This document shows, one piece after another, positions 45,491 to 55,894 of a DNA stretch of 64,000 nt. The notes beneath the pieces were generated by a model that saw only the letters and a list, made by a program, of their open reading frames with translations, was not told where the DNA came from and made no database searches. The translations under genes were made by a program, and so were the position numbers. Within the stretch, counting starts at the first letter, position 1; each line of letters opens with the position of its first letter. This stretch comes from Dioszegia crocea (Eukaryota; Basidiomycota; Tremellomycetes; Tremellales; Bulleribasidiaceae), in NCBI GenBank assembly GCA_001600615.1, contig BCKK01000012.1, positions 242,616 to 306,615 of the forward strand. Direction: 5' to 3'.

Positions 45491-47387
45491 ATGTCGGGCG
45501 GAAATGGGGTTTCGGAGCCTCGTATGATGCCGCATATACCCTTCGAAATTCTACAGCAAATCGCGCTGTATCTACCCGACATTTCCACCGCCCGTAATCT
45601 CGCGCTGAGTTGCAAGGCTTTGCGGGATTGTGGAGAAGCAGGTTGTTGGTCAGTGCTTGATCTTACTTCTGGCTGGGATCGTGAGTCCCCTTTTACTCGT
45701 ATTCGCGAAATGAAGACGTTGTGCTGACTTCATCAAGAGGAAAGTCAGCTCGCTTCCGCTCGGCCCATATCCGACGCCGATTGGGTAGCCCGCGGAGCCA
45801 CCGTCGATTCGAAGGTCAGACATGCTCTTGCGGCCTTCGAGGCGTACCCTCTTCGACTCGACCTGATCTCCACGCTCAGAATCGAACCATCTGATGGTGG
45901 TCCGACTTACCCGCGCGCCATATCCCTCATCAACATCTTGGAGCTGGTCGCGCCGCGACTGAAGCGCCTAGCCATCCTACCTATACCCTGGGCTCAGAAC
46001 GGATCTTCAGCAAGCATCACCGAAGCCGAGATCAGATATCCTCATTTCTTCCTCGCCCTTCGACGGATCGATCTGCCCAATCTCGCGCACCTTCAAATCG
46101 CATTGGCGCAGCGAGGCACGCTCCAGCTCGTGGGTTGGATGTTGTATCACCTGGTCAATCTCCGAACTTTGGAGATCTGCAGCGCCACGGGCCTGCTCGA
46201 AGATTGCCCTCTTCCCACCTCTGCCAGCTCGAAAAACATGCGATTTCTCGAAAGCCTCACAATAACACACATGTGGGATGATACCGAGAGCTCGCGCACA
46301 CTAGAATCCCTACTCTATATCGCGCCTAAACTCCGGAGCCTTCGAATACGAGGCAACTGGTGTCCGTCGAAAGGCAATCCTGCTTTGAGGGAGATGAGGG
46401 AACTCAGCGAATTGGAAAGGGTCGTATTGGTCCCCGGCCAATTTCATGAGGTGCGGGGTCAAGCAAGCGTACAGATCATGGAATTTGGCAGATACACATC
46501 AGGCGTCACAGAGGCGGCTGTTGGGGATAGATTTCTCGAGGAGTTGATGGAACTCGATATTAATGTGAGTTTCTTTATGGAAGACTTTGCGGAATCTCTC
46601 GCTCATTTTATAGTACGATCTCTCTCGCATATCCACTTTGGAACGTCTTACGATTCTCACCGGACCTTCTTTGCCCGCCTCAGACTACGCAGCACTTTCC
46701 ACCGATCCCAGCGGTATCCCCACGTACGAGATTTTCCCATCTACTATGCGCCAACTCCGAGGTGCGCCAGCCGTCACCACCATCCTCCTCCTTTACCTCG
46801 AAACCCCCTCTCCCCTCACATACAAGCACAATTTCGTTGAACCCGAATACTTTATCTCTCCCACTCGCTGGGTGGCCGAAGGACATCGCGGGTATATCGT
46901 GAGGCAATACTCCGATCAGGCGGATTCACAAGCTTTCACTCATCTTCGCGTGTTGACGAGAGTGATGTATCACCCAGATGGCGATCGGTATATCGGTGCT
47001 AGGCGGTCTTGGAAAGACCTTACCAGGTTTCAAGGCCAGACCGTACCTCGTGATATCTTGGAGATGGTGTATAGGGAGCTGGGAGAGGGGTCGGAGTTTC
47101 TGGAAGGCGGGCGAGGGATGGAATTGCCGGACAAGGCTTGGCAGATCTTACGGGATTGGAGGCAGACCTTGGGTCCGAGCGAGGATAATCCAGATTCTGA
47201 AGAGAGCGAGAGCGAGGATGATTCCCAAGAACAAGAGAGTGATGATGAGGATAACGAAGGGGATGATGGTATGGACGAGGGTGATGCGTATGACGATGGC
47301 TATCATGAGTATGAGTACGATTACGAGGATTGGGACGAAAGCGAAGATGGATATACCGGATCGCCCATGAATCCGTGGAATGATTAG
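45491..47387 (+). CDS. F-box protein family D member D3 (intact)
   Basis: Exons 45491-45680, 45738-46564 and 46614-47387 (introns 57 and 49 nt) encode 596 residues, closest to D2. F-box: IPFEILQQIALYLPDISTAR, LALSCKALRDCGEAG and CWSVLDLTSGWD. The middle shares LRIEPSDGGPTYPRA, LVAPRLKRLAILPIP, LRRIDLPNLAHLQIAL and ESSRTLESLLYIAPKLRSLR. Exon 3 has YKHNFVEPEYF, GYIVRQYSD, IGARRSWKDLTRFQG and GGRGMELPDKAWQILRDWR. The acidic tail ends with a Tyr-rich EYEYDYEDWDESEDGYTGSP motif. No break is visible, so D3 is the best reference for the array. Probable SCF substrate adaptor (inference). Confidence 0.83.
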
Positions 47388-47502
47388 GTCTTAGTAGAAG
47401 ATAGCATGTATCTTCAAGTCATGAGGCGAAAATGGCATGCATGTACCAGCCAAGATGCTAGAGCATGCCAGTCGCAGCACGAGCAAGCAAGTCATAGCCT
47501 GA

Positions 47503-47574
47503 CTCCTCATTCCTCATCCTCGGCCATCGGGCAAAATAATGTGCCGGCTCAGCACGGACTATGTCAATTAGAGT
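47503..47574 (+). promoter_or_regulatory. D4 upstream motifs
   Basis: CTCCTCATTCCTCA (47503-47516), GCACGGACTA (47552-47561) and CAATTAGAGT (47565-47574) stand in the same order as before D3 and D5, with the last block about 60 bases before the ATG at 47636. ATCGTACATCATCCT (47601-47615) is also shared with D5. Confidence 0.6.
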
Positions 47575-47635
47575 TCAAATTACCCAGTTCACTCTGTCAA
47601 ATCGTACATCATCCTCTTTCATTCCTACTTGCATC

Positions 47636-49617
47636 ATGAGCGCAGTCGAGGAGGTGAAGGAGCTGCCATCCAGTGCGATGCCCCATGTCCCACTCGAAAT
47701 CCTCGAGCAAATCGCGGAAAACATCTCCGACTTGCCCACCGCTCGGGCCATGAGTCTGAGCTGTAAAGTCCTGAGAGACTGTGGAGAAGCTGCGAATTGG
47801 TCTGAGCTGGATCTGACATCTGGATACGACCGTGAGCTATCTTCTCTGACTGGACTTGTGTCTTTGTAGAGGGATTTCTTTTCACTGACTCTTCTCAGCG
47901 GAACGACCCGATTCGCCAGACAGTCGCGTCTTATCTCGCGACAACTACCGAAGCCGCGCCGCTACAGTCGACTCGAAGGTCAAACATACTCTAGCAGCCT
48001 TTGACGCACATCCCTATCGACTGGAGTGCGTAAAGTCCATCCGTATCGAGGTCTCCGATGGCGCACCCGACGCCCATCGCGCCGAATCCCTAATCGACAT
48101 CCTGACGCTCGTCGCCCCCAGGCTCAAGAGGTTAGCACTCCTACCGCTACCTCCTATCGACGCTTCAGAGACATGGAGCAAGGCCGACGGGCTCGAAAGC
48201 GATACCTTCCTCTGCACCTTGGTATTCATAAACTTCCCAATTCTCACCCATTTCAAATTATCCCTGCAGACTCAGGGCCGTCTCCTCGCCGCATGGCTAC
48301 TCAGGATGCCCAATCTCCGAGATTTTGAAGTCGCCAATGCTATGGGAAACGCACCTCCCCAATGGACAACTATACCCCAATAAAAGTCAATCAAAGCCCT
48401 CACTGTGACCGGTATACAGGATCATTCCGGTAGCACCTCAACGCTCGAATCTCTACTGCGCATAACACCCAACCTTTCCACACTACGCCTCCAGGGTTCA
48501 TGGTACCCTTCCAAAAACAACAAGGCTTTACAGGCAATGAGCAGTCTGACGAAGCTCAAGAGGGTCGTACTGGCGGTGGGGAGTTGCACGGATGAGGACG
48601 GCCACATGGGCATGTCCATCACCAACTTTGGGAGGCTGCCCATGTGTGCTGTTGAGGTGGCTGTGGAGGACAAGGATATTCAGGAGCACAGAGAACTGGA
48701 GCTTGACGTGAGTTATGCCTAGTATTCTCCAAGATCGAGGGCTAAAGCAATAGGATGGCCGCTCTCGCATCCCTACTCTGGAACGCCTTACCGTCCTCAT
48801 CGGTCCCAGCTTGTCACTCGAGGAATACGTCGCTCTAGCCATCGGCCCCACTCCCGAGCGCACGCTCCCTATCGATTCCTATACCCTCGGTCTATTTCGC
48901 CACACCCCAGTCCTCACCACCATCCTCTACCTTCACCTCGAGAACCCCTGTCCAGACACCTACCAAACCGACTTTGTCGAGCCCGAATATTTCATCCATC
49001 CTTCGCGCTGGGAAAGGGAGGGTCACCGCGGATCTGTGCTACGGCAGTACGAGAGAAGTACGATGGATGGCAAAGACACATTCACCCATGTGCGCGTTTT
49101 GACGAGGGCGATGCGCGCCAAAGATGATCGCACCTTTATCGGCGCCCGGCGGTCTTGGAAAGATCTTACTTCATTTCGAGGGGAGGTGGTGCCTCGCCAT
49201 ATCCTGCAGAAGGTGTATGGTGCATCGGGGGAGGGAGTGGCGTTCATCGAGGGAGGACGGGGGTTGGAGCTATCTGAAGGGGCATGGGAGATTTTGCATA
49301 CATGGAGGGCGACTTTACCGGAGGAGGATGAAGTTTCCTACGACACAGAAAGTGACGAAGGCACGGAGGACGAAGAGGACGAGCCAGACGATGGGGGTCA
49401 TGCCGATGAGCATGCGGAAGAAGATGATTTCGAGGAGGATTACGAAGATGTCCAAGACGATGATAGCGAGACGGCCTGGGTCGACAGCTATGTCCCTGGA
49501 GGGTTTGGGTTGCTATTCGGTGGCCTTGGGAGCTTTGATGGGGTCATTGGAGGGAGTGGGGCGAGTGAGAGTGGTGGGGGCCAGCACGGAGGTTCGAGCG
49601 ATATATCCCTGGATTAG
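47636..49617 (+). pseudogene. F-box family D member D4 with an internal ochre codon
   Basis: Exons 47636-47831, 47899-48707 and 48754-49617 (introns 67 and 46 nt) total 623 codons, but codon 227 is TAA (48381-48383). The frame continues unbroken after it (KSIKALTVTGIQDH...), aligned with D5 (LPPLTFIETLTMTKLQ). F-box: VPLEILEQIAENISDLPTAR, MSLSCKVLRDCGEAAN. Exon 3 keeps FVEPEYF, GSVLRQYERS, IGARRSWKDLTSFRGEVVPR and GGRGLELSEGAWEILHTWR, then an acidic tail and an unusual Gly-rich end (GGFGLLFGGLGSF). Everything but the single stop looks functional, so inactivation is recent, or the first 226 residues are made alone. D4 and D5 form one subgroup, D2 and D3 another. Confidence 0.76.
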
Positions 49618-50064
49618 CCGGCGGGCTTTCGGGTAATAGTGCGTCCAGTAGACGGTATATGTGAAGAAACTATCGCGCCTGGGATGTAAGTGTTTATTTG
49701 CTGAGACTTGGCTCGTTGGTGGCTTTGAACACATTTCTTCAAGCGCTCGAATGGGACCCGGCGAATGCTCTTCCGTCCCTGGACACGCTCCGACCCCTTC
49801 ATCTCCTTATGTGGTCCATACCTGTACGCATACCGTAAGCAGGAAAGAAGATACTTATAGCGCTGTACAAGCTGGCACGCCAGTCGCAACGCCTACACAC
49901 CAGTCACAGTCCAACTCCTCATTCCTCATCTTCGGCTTCTCGGACCGGTCTCGGGAAAAACAGCCGACCGCGCACGGACTCAGCGCAGTCGAGCACAATT
50001 AGAGTTTCAAATTGCCTTCATTGTTCCAATCGTACATCATCCTATCTTAAAACTTCCCTCAACA
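49618..50064 (+). promoter_or_regulatory. D5 upstream region with array-wide motifs
   Basis: CTCCTCATTCCTCA (49915-49928), GCACGGACT (49972-49980) and CAATTAGAGT (49996-50005) occur as before D3 and D4. ATCGTACATCATCCT (about 50030-50044) is shared with D4 only. The ATG is at 50065. The rest is D4 3' flank without a gene. Confidence 0.6.
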
Positions 50065-51906
50065 ATGAGTGAAGTCGGAGCAGCAATGAAGCGGCCATCC
50101 AGGTTGATGCCTCACATCCCTCTCGAGATTCTTGGGCAAATTGCGGAGAATATTTCCGACTTGCCTACGGCTCGAAATATGAGCCTGAGCTGTAAAGCCC
50201 TCCGAGACTGCGGCGAAGCTGCTTCTTGGGCTGAGCTGGATCTGACATCTGGGTATGATCGTGAGTGTTCTCTCACACGTAGAGCCTGTTCGGATATCAA
50301 CATCTCTGTACCGACTGACAATATTAGCTGAGGAGCTCGAATATTCTGGTCCAGACAGCCGCTGTCTATCTCGCAATGACTATCGAAGCCGCAGCGCTAC
50401 GGTCGATTCGAAGATCAAACACGCTCTAGCAGCATTTGACACTCATCCATTCCGACTGGAGTGTGTCAAGTCAGTCAGGATCGAACAATCTGACGGCCCG
50501 CTCGATTCCAATCGCGCTAGTTCCCTGATCAAGATTCTGAAGCTCGTTGCTGCGCGACTCAAACGTCTCGCACTCATCCCACTACCCGTACCTCCAGCCG
50601 CATCTTGGGAGTATTGGTTTGAGGCGGACGGGAACGAGAACGGCACCTTCTTCCGTTTGTTCCTACCCATCAACTTCCCAATTGTCACCCATTTCCAATT
50701 ATCCCTGCAGAGTCAGGGCTATCGCCTCGCCGAATGGCTAGGCAACATGCCCAATCTTCGAGATATCGAAGTCGCCAACAGTTCAGGAAGCGCTTTCCCC
50801 CTAGCCACTCCTCTACCGCCCCTGACCTTTATCGAAACCCTCACAATGACCAAATTGCAGGATCGGCCGGCCAGCACCTCATTGCTCGAGGCACTCCTGC
50901 GAGCGACACCCAATCTGTCCCTGCTTCGCCTGAAGGGCTCTTGGCACCCAAAGAAATATAATGGCGCTCTACGGGCTATGAGCAGTCTGGGCAAGCTCAA
51001 AAGGGTGGTTTTGGCAGCGGGTTATTGTTCCGACGAGGATGAATACATGAGCGTGTCCATCGCCAATTTCGGCAGGCACTCGGGGTGTCGTGCTGTGGAG
51101 ATGGCTGTCGAGGTTACCAATTTCCAAGAGCTCCGAGAATTGGAGCTTGACGTGAGTTACATGGTCAATTCGATGATTGTGGACTAAAGCAACAGGATGA
51201 CTGGTCCCGCACTTCCACCCTGGTGCGCCTTACCGTCCTCACCGGGCCTAGCCTATCACTCGAGGGATACGCAGCTCTATCCATTGATCCTACTCCCGAT
51301 TGCATCCTCCCCATCGATCTCTACACCCTGGATACATTTCGCCATACCCCAGTCCTCACCACCATCCTATACCTTCACCTCGACAATCCCTGCCCATCCA
51401 CGTGTCAGACCGACTTTATCGAACCCGAATACTTCGTCCATCCATCGCGCTGGGAAGCGGAGGGGCATCGCGGTGCTGTGTTGCGCAAATACGAGACCAC
51501 TACGATGAATGGAAAAGAGGCATTCACCCATGTGCGGATCTTGACTCGAGCGATGCGAGCGAATGGCGGCCACAACTTCATCGGCGCTCGGCGATCCTGG
51601 AAAGATCTCACTTCTTATCGAAGCGAGGTAGTACCAAGGGACATCTTGCAGGAGGTGTATACACTCCTAGGAGAGGAGACGGCATTCATCGAGGGAGGGC
51701 GAGGTCTGGTTATGTCTGAGGATGCGTGGGAGATTTTGCGCGTGTGGAGGGCGACATTACCGGAAGAAGATGAGATTTCGTACGACACCGAAAGAGAAAA
51801 TGAAGGCACGGTGGACGAAGAGGATGAGACAGACGACGATGGTGATGAAAGCGACCCGACGGTATTGACAGGCGGGCAGGTACATGGAGACCATGTGGTT
51901 TGTTAA
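50065..51906 (+). CDS. F-box protein family D member D5 (intact)
   Basis: Exons 50065-50260, 50328-51151 and 51196-51906 (introns 67 and 44 nt) encode 576 residues. F-box: IPLEILGQIAENISDLPTAR, MSLSCKALRDCGEAAS and WAELDLTSGYD. The middle has VRIEQSDGPLDSNRA, LVAARLKRLALIPLP and LRATPNLSLLRLKGSW. Exon 3 has VRLTVLTGPSLSLEGYAAL, DFIEPEYFVHPSRWE, GAVLRKYET, IGARRSWKDLTSYRS and GGRGLVMSEDAWEILRVWR, with a shorter acidic tail ending VHGDHVVC. It is the functional-looking sister of broken D4. Its stop lies 80 bases from the stop of the convergent GPATCH11-like gene. SCF adaptor role is inferred from the F-box. Confidence 0.82.
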
Positions 51907-51985
51907 ATTGGGTCATGCGACTTAACGTATATGTGGCGCTCTATACATACGAGCCTTTGCGGCACGGGCTCGGTACAACTTCGGA

Positions 51986-53323
51986 TTAATGATCATCCTC
52001 CTCTGTCCCTGGGCAACCTCCAACACCCTCCATCTCCTCATAACTCCCATACTTGTACCCACACCAGAAACAGAACAGATGTTCGTGCCTCAGCTGAGAG
52101 AGCAGGAAAGTGAAGTATGTTTCGGTCTGATTATATCAGCTTGCTCATTGGTGTACCGCATAGAATATCCAGCTTACATTCATCCCCAACACCTTCTTTG
52201 TCCCGGAGACTTCATCTTGCCAGACCACACCCTCATAATCTCCCTTCCCACCCGGTCCACCATCCTCTTTATCCTCTTTCGCTCCGATTAAACCCAGTTC
52301 CCGCTTTCGCTTCATTATCGGATCCTCCTCTTCATCCAGAGACGACAGCATATCTCTCCGCATTTGCTCGCGCACCTTCTCAGCTGCTGATAGCGTCTTT
52401 TCTCGAGAGGCGAATAGTGGAGGGGGACTCGGTGATCGTTCCAGGACACCGGCGGGGGGTGGGGAGGGCGAGAGAGCGAGTGCTTGTGATGGGTAGATGA
52501 GGATAAGTAGTGGACGGGGAAGGGTACCGAGTGGATCTGAAGGTAGGACATGGAGTGGGTGAAACTGAGTAGTCAGCTTCTGTGCACTACTGTCAGGATG
52601 TTCAAAACTCACCTTGACGCCCCTATCCCGGTCAAAGCCCACCAACATCTCCCTAGCCTTATACGCCTTCTTCTCCAAATCCTTATTCCCAAACTGCCTC
52701 TTGTTAAATTCCCTAAACCCGCTCGTCTCCTTCTCCAACCTTGCAAGCTTTTCAGGATCCAGATGATCCATATTCCGACCTGACGAAGGCGGCAGGGGCG
52801 GTGGTGAGGGTGAACGAGCGGATATCCCTTTCCGCCCATTCCAAAGCGAGACTCGAATAGGTTCGATCCGAGGTTGTTTGGCTGTCGGCGGAGCCCTCGC
52901 TCCGAGACCTCTTCTGACCGCCTCTTCCTCATCCTCGTCACCTCCATCGTGGTCCCTCTTCTGACCTCTAGGGGGCGACGGAGACCGCTGCCTGCCTAGT
53001 CCTTCTCCAATTTTCCATCCCATCTTCTGCATCATCGCCATTGCCTTATTCCCACCTGCGCTCAAACCCCCACTCGACCCAGATCCCTCTCCGACCCCAT
53101 TCCCGCCACCCGACGCAGACGCGCTGTCGAATAAACTCCGACTCAATCCCTCTGTTCGCCGTTCTTTCTCTAGCTGCGCAAGCTTTGGCTGGTTCTTCGC
53201 CTGGCCCCGACGCTGATTCTTCAGCTGGTCTGCTGCTCGTTGTTGCGTGTGTGTCTTTGTGATTGGGGCGGGTGCATCAACGAGGAATTTGTCGGACATG
53301 AAATCATCCTCTGAGTCGGACAT
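51986..53323 (-). CDS. GPATCH11: G-patch domain protein, GPATCH11 type
   Basis: Three exons on the minus strand (53323-52613, 52564-52178, 52126-51986; introns 48 and 51 nt) encode 412 residues. The start MSDSEDDFMSDKFL and a KNQPKLAQLEKERRTEGL helix match GPATCH11/CCDC75. The G-patch is at about 92-112 (AMAMMQKMGWKIGEGLG). The short last exon carries the family's C-terminal zinc-type motif: LSQLRHEHLFCFWCGYKYGS and GGCPGTEEDDH, i.e. C385-x2-C388-x15-C404 with His412 last. G-patch proteins activate DEAH-box RNA helicases; the GPATCH11 role is poorly known. Without the second splice, translation would stop early (TGA at 52145) and miss this motif. The middle is long and low-complexity compared with animal GPATCH11. 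Confidence 0.86.
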
Positions 53324-53570
53324 TTTGGTCTCGGCAATGAATTTTTATTGACTGAATATAAGAGTAGGGCTATTGCAATGTAGCCAGGCAGCTGGAGAGT
53401 AGGTAGAAAGATGATTGTCAATGTATGGATGAGAGCAAAGTGCATCATCACAAGCCTGAATTATTGGGACATACGAAGGATGCCCACGGACTTACGGGTG
53501 TCTCTAAATGTCATCCGGACCCGGAAAATAAAAGAGCATTCCGGGCCGGAATCATATATATCCGGCTTCG

Positions 53571-55307
53571 ATGGCATCTCACAGCAATCTCATCCATCTT
53601 TACCCCTCAGCCAGCTCATCCAGACTTCTCATGAGCCCGCCTCAGCATGTGACAGTGCTAGGAGCAGGCCTCACGGGTCTAGTCACCGCTTTCCGCCTGA
53701 GCCAAACGGTCCCGACGGCCAAAATCACCCTACTGGACAAAAGTCATCGAGCAGGCGGATGGGTTGGGTCATCTCGCCATCATGTGGCTTTTAGGGATAC
53801 GGAGGGTAAGGATGTGGAGGGAGAAGTAACGCTTGAGAGTGGACCGCGGAGTATCAGACCTAGAGGAAGTGCAGGTGCAGCTGGGATGCTGAAATTAGTG
53901 AGTAATTAGTGGGATGATTGAAATTGAATTCTGTGCTGATCGATCAGATCAGAGACCTTGATCTTGAAGACGCTATGATACCTATCGCACTTTCTCATCC
54001 AGCGGCGAAGAATCGCTTTCTCCTTGATCCAAGTACCTCAACACTCACAAAGCTCCCTTCGTCTTTACGCTCGATTGGAGGTCGTCAACCCCGATTACTC
54101 CGCGGTCTGCTCCCCTCTGCTCTATCAGAGCCTTTCAAATCCCGTCCTCCGTCTACTCTGACGGATGAGTCGGTCGACTCCTTCATCCGCCGTCGGCTCG
54201 GTCCGGGCATAGCAGAGAATATGATCTCAGCTATGGTACATGGGATCTACGCCACCGATTCCAGGAAATTGTCCGTTCGGGCGGCGTTCCCAAGTATGTG
54301 GGATGCAGAGAGCAAGCATGGAAGCCTGATCTTGGGGATGATGAGAGGGACCAAGGGCAAAGAGGAGGTGAAGAGGGAGAAGGCTGAATGGGCTGGATTG
54401 GGGGAATTAGGAAAGAAGAGGGAGAAGTGGAGTCTGTATGGCTTGCAAGGGGGTCTGGGATCTCTGACGAAGAGATTGGAGCGGGAGATAAGGGCGAGAG
54501 GGGTTGATGTAAGACTAGGAGAGCCAGCAATGAGCATCGATCCTACGCCAGAAGGTCTAAATGTAAGTCATAGGCAGTGCTGAAGCTAAATCTCAGATCA
54601 CAACCCCAAAATCAACTTTCCCCACTTCGCATCTCATCTCAGCCCTTGCTCCACCTACACTATCCACCCTCCTCCCTCTTCCCCACCTGCTCCACAACAC
54701 CTACACCACCGTCGGAGTCCTCAACCTCGTCTATCCCCTACCATCATCCCAGATCCATCCAGCGGGATTCGGCTACCTCGTTCCCCGCTCCTCTACTTCG
54801 CTAAATCCAGGAGGTATCCTCGGCGTCATATTTGACTCAACTGCCGTTCCGGGCAATGATGACACAGCGGTAGAAAGCAGAGTCACGAAATTGACAATTA
54901 TGATGGGAGGACCTTGGTGGTCTACATACCCCACCTCAGAAGGTCTGACCGTCACTCCGCCCGAAAATCCTCAGGATCTCATCGGTCCAGCGATGGAGCA
55001 CCTACATCGAGTCTTTCCAATCTTGAAAGACGTACTACCGCTTATCGCCATTCCTCAAATCCAGAAAGATTGCATTCCGACATATCTTGTCGGACACGGA
55101 TCTAGATTGCTGGAATTGCATCATTTGCTTTCGGCTGAAGAAGGGACGGTGGATGAGCACGGGGTCAGGGGTAGAGTGAGCTTAGTGGGAAATGGGTATG
55201 GGGGAGTCGGGGTGAATGATTGTGTGTTATCGGCGGAGGATGTAGTAAGGGGTCTGGCAGCGGGCGAGCGGCCGACAGGTTTGGAGAGATGGGCCGAGTG
55301 GACATAA
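53571..55307 (+). CDS. HEM14: Protoporphyrinogen oxidase (heme synthesis)
   Basis: Exons 53571-53897, 53948-54562 and 54597-55307 (introns 50 and 34 nt) encode 550 residues. The FAD dinucleotide-binding motif VTVLGAGLTGLVTAFRLS (GxGxxG at 31-36) is followed by ITLLDKSHRAGGWVGS and a conserved LESGPRSIRP. Later blocks are AMVHGIYATDSRKLSVRAAF, LYGLQGGLGSLTKRLE and, near the end, VSLVGNGYGGVGVNDCVLSA, the C-terminal FAD-contacting segment. The enzyme oxidises protoporphyrinogen IX to protoporphyrin IX at the mitochondrial inner membrane, the penultimate step of heme synthesis. The first 22 residues (Ser-rich, one Arg) could serve as a weak targeting sequence; a second ATG lies at 53633. Confidence 0.94.
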
Positions 55308-55894
55308 GATAGGTTGGCCAGTCTCCAACCGTCATCACCACGTGCCATGTGCGGGATGGTCTCGGGTATGCTGTCGGCATGAGCTCCAAGCAGAAAGTTG
55401 CCAGCCGGAGCGAAACGCCTTTCATCTAGACTGACTTGTCTCCTTCCTCGTTGTTACCAACTGCTGAACAATCTCGCTCATTATCCACTTAAGCAGTCGA
55501 GAACGGAAGGCACCAGCGATATCTTCAATCTTGGCGAGGGGGCTAACACTGGGCTTTATGACGGAGAGCGACATTGTAAGCTGATGAATATGTCTGTAAG
55601 ATGGATTACAGGCGAAAGGCGGGATAGCAGACCTAGATCCCGCAAATCTCCTGGATGGTCTAGAGCGTAATTTGGAGGAATGTGCGGCATGCCGGCATCG
55701 CTCACGGTGGTCACTCAGAGTAGTCATACTCCAGTCGTATTCCGATCATGTCGGCTCTAGTGATGCCGGCCAGAGAACGTAGGGCACTCAAAGGCTACAG
55801 GTATCTGGTACGAGCATATACAGTATCGAAATATCAGACTACTGCCACCGACTATAGTAGAATCTCCCACTCCTGCTCAAAATTTGCCCACCTC
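55308..55894. other. Convergent intergenic HEM14 / MED13
   Basis: Shared 3' region of convergent genes. Open frames here are short and featureless. No RNA gene signature seen. Confidence 0.35.
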
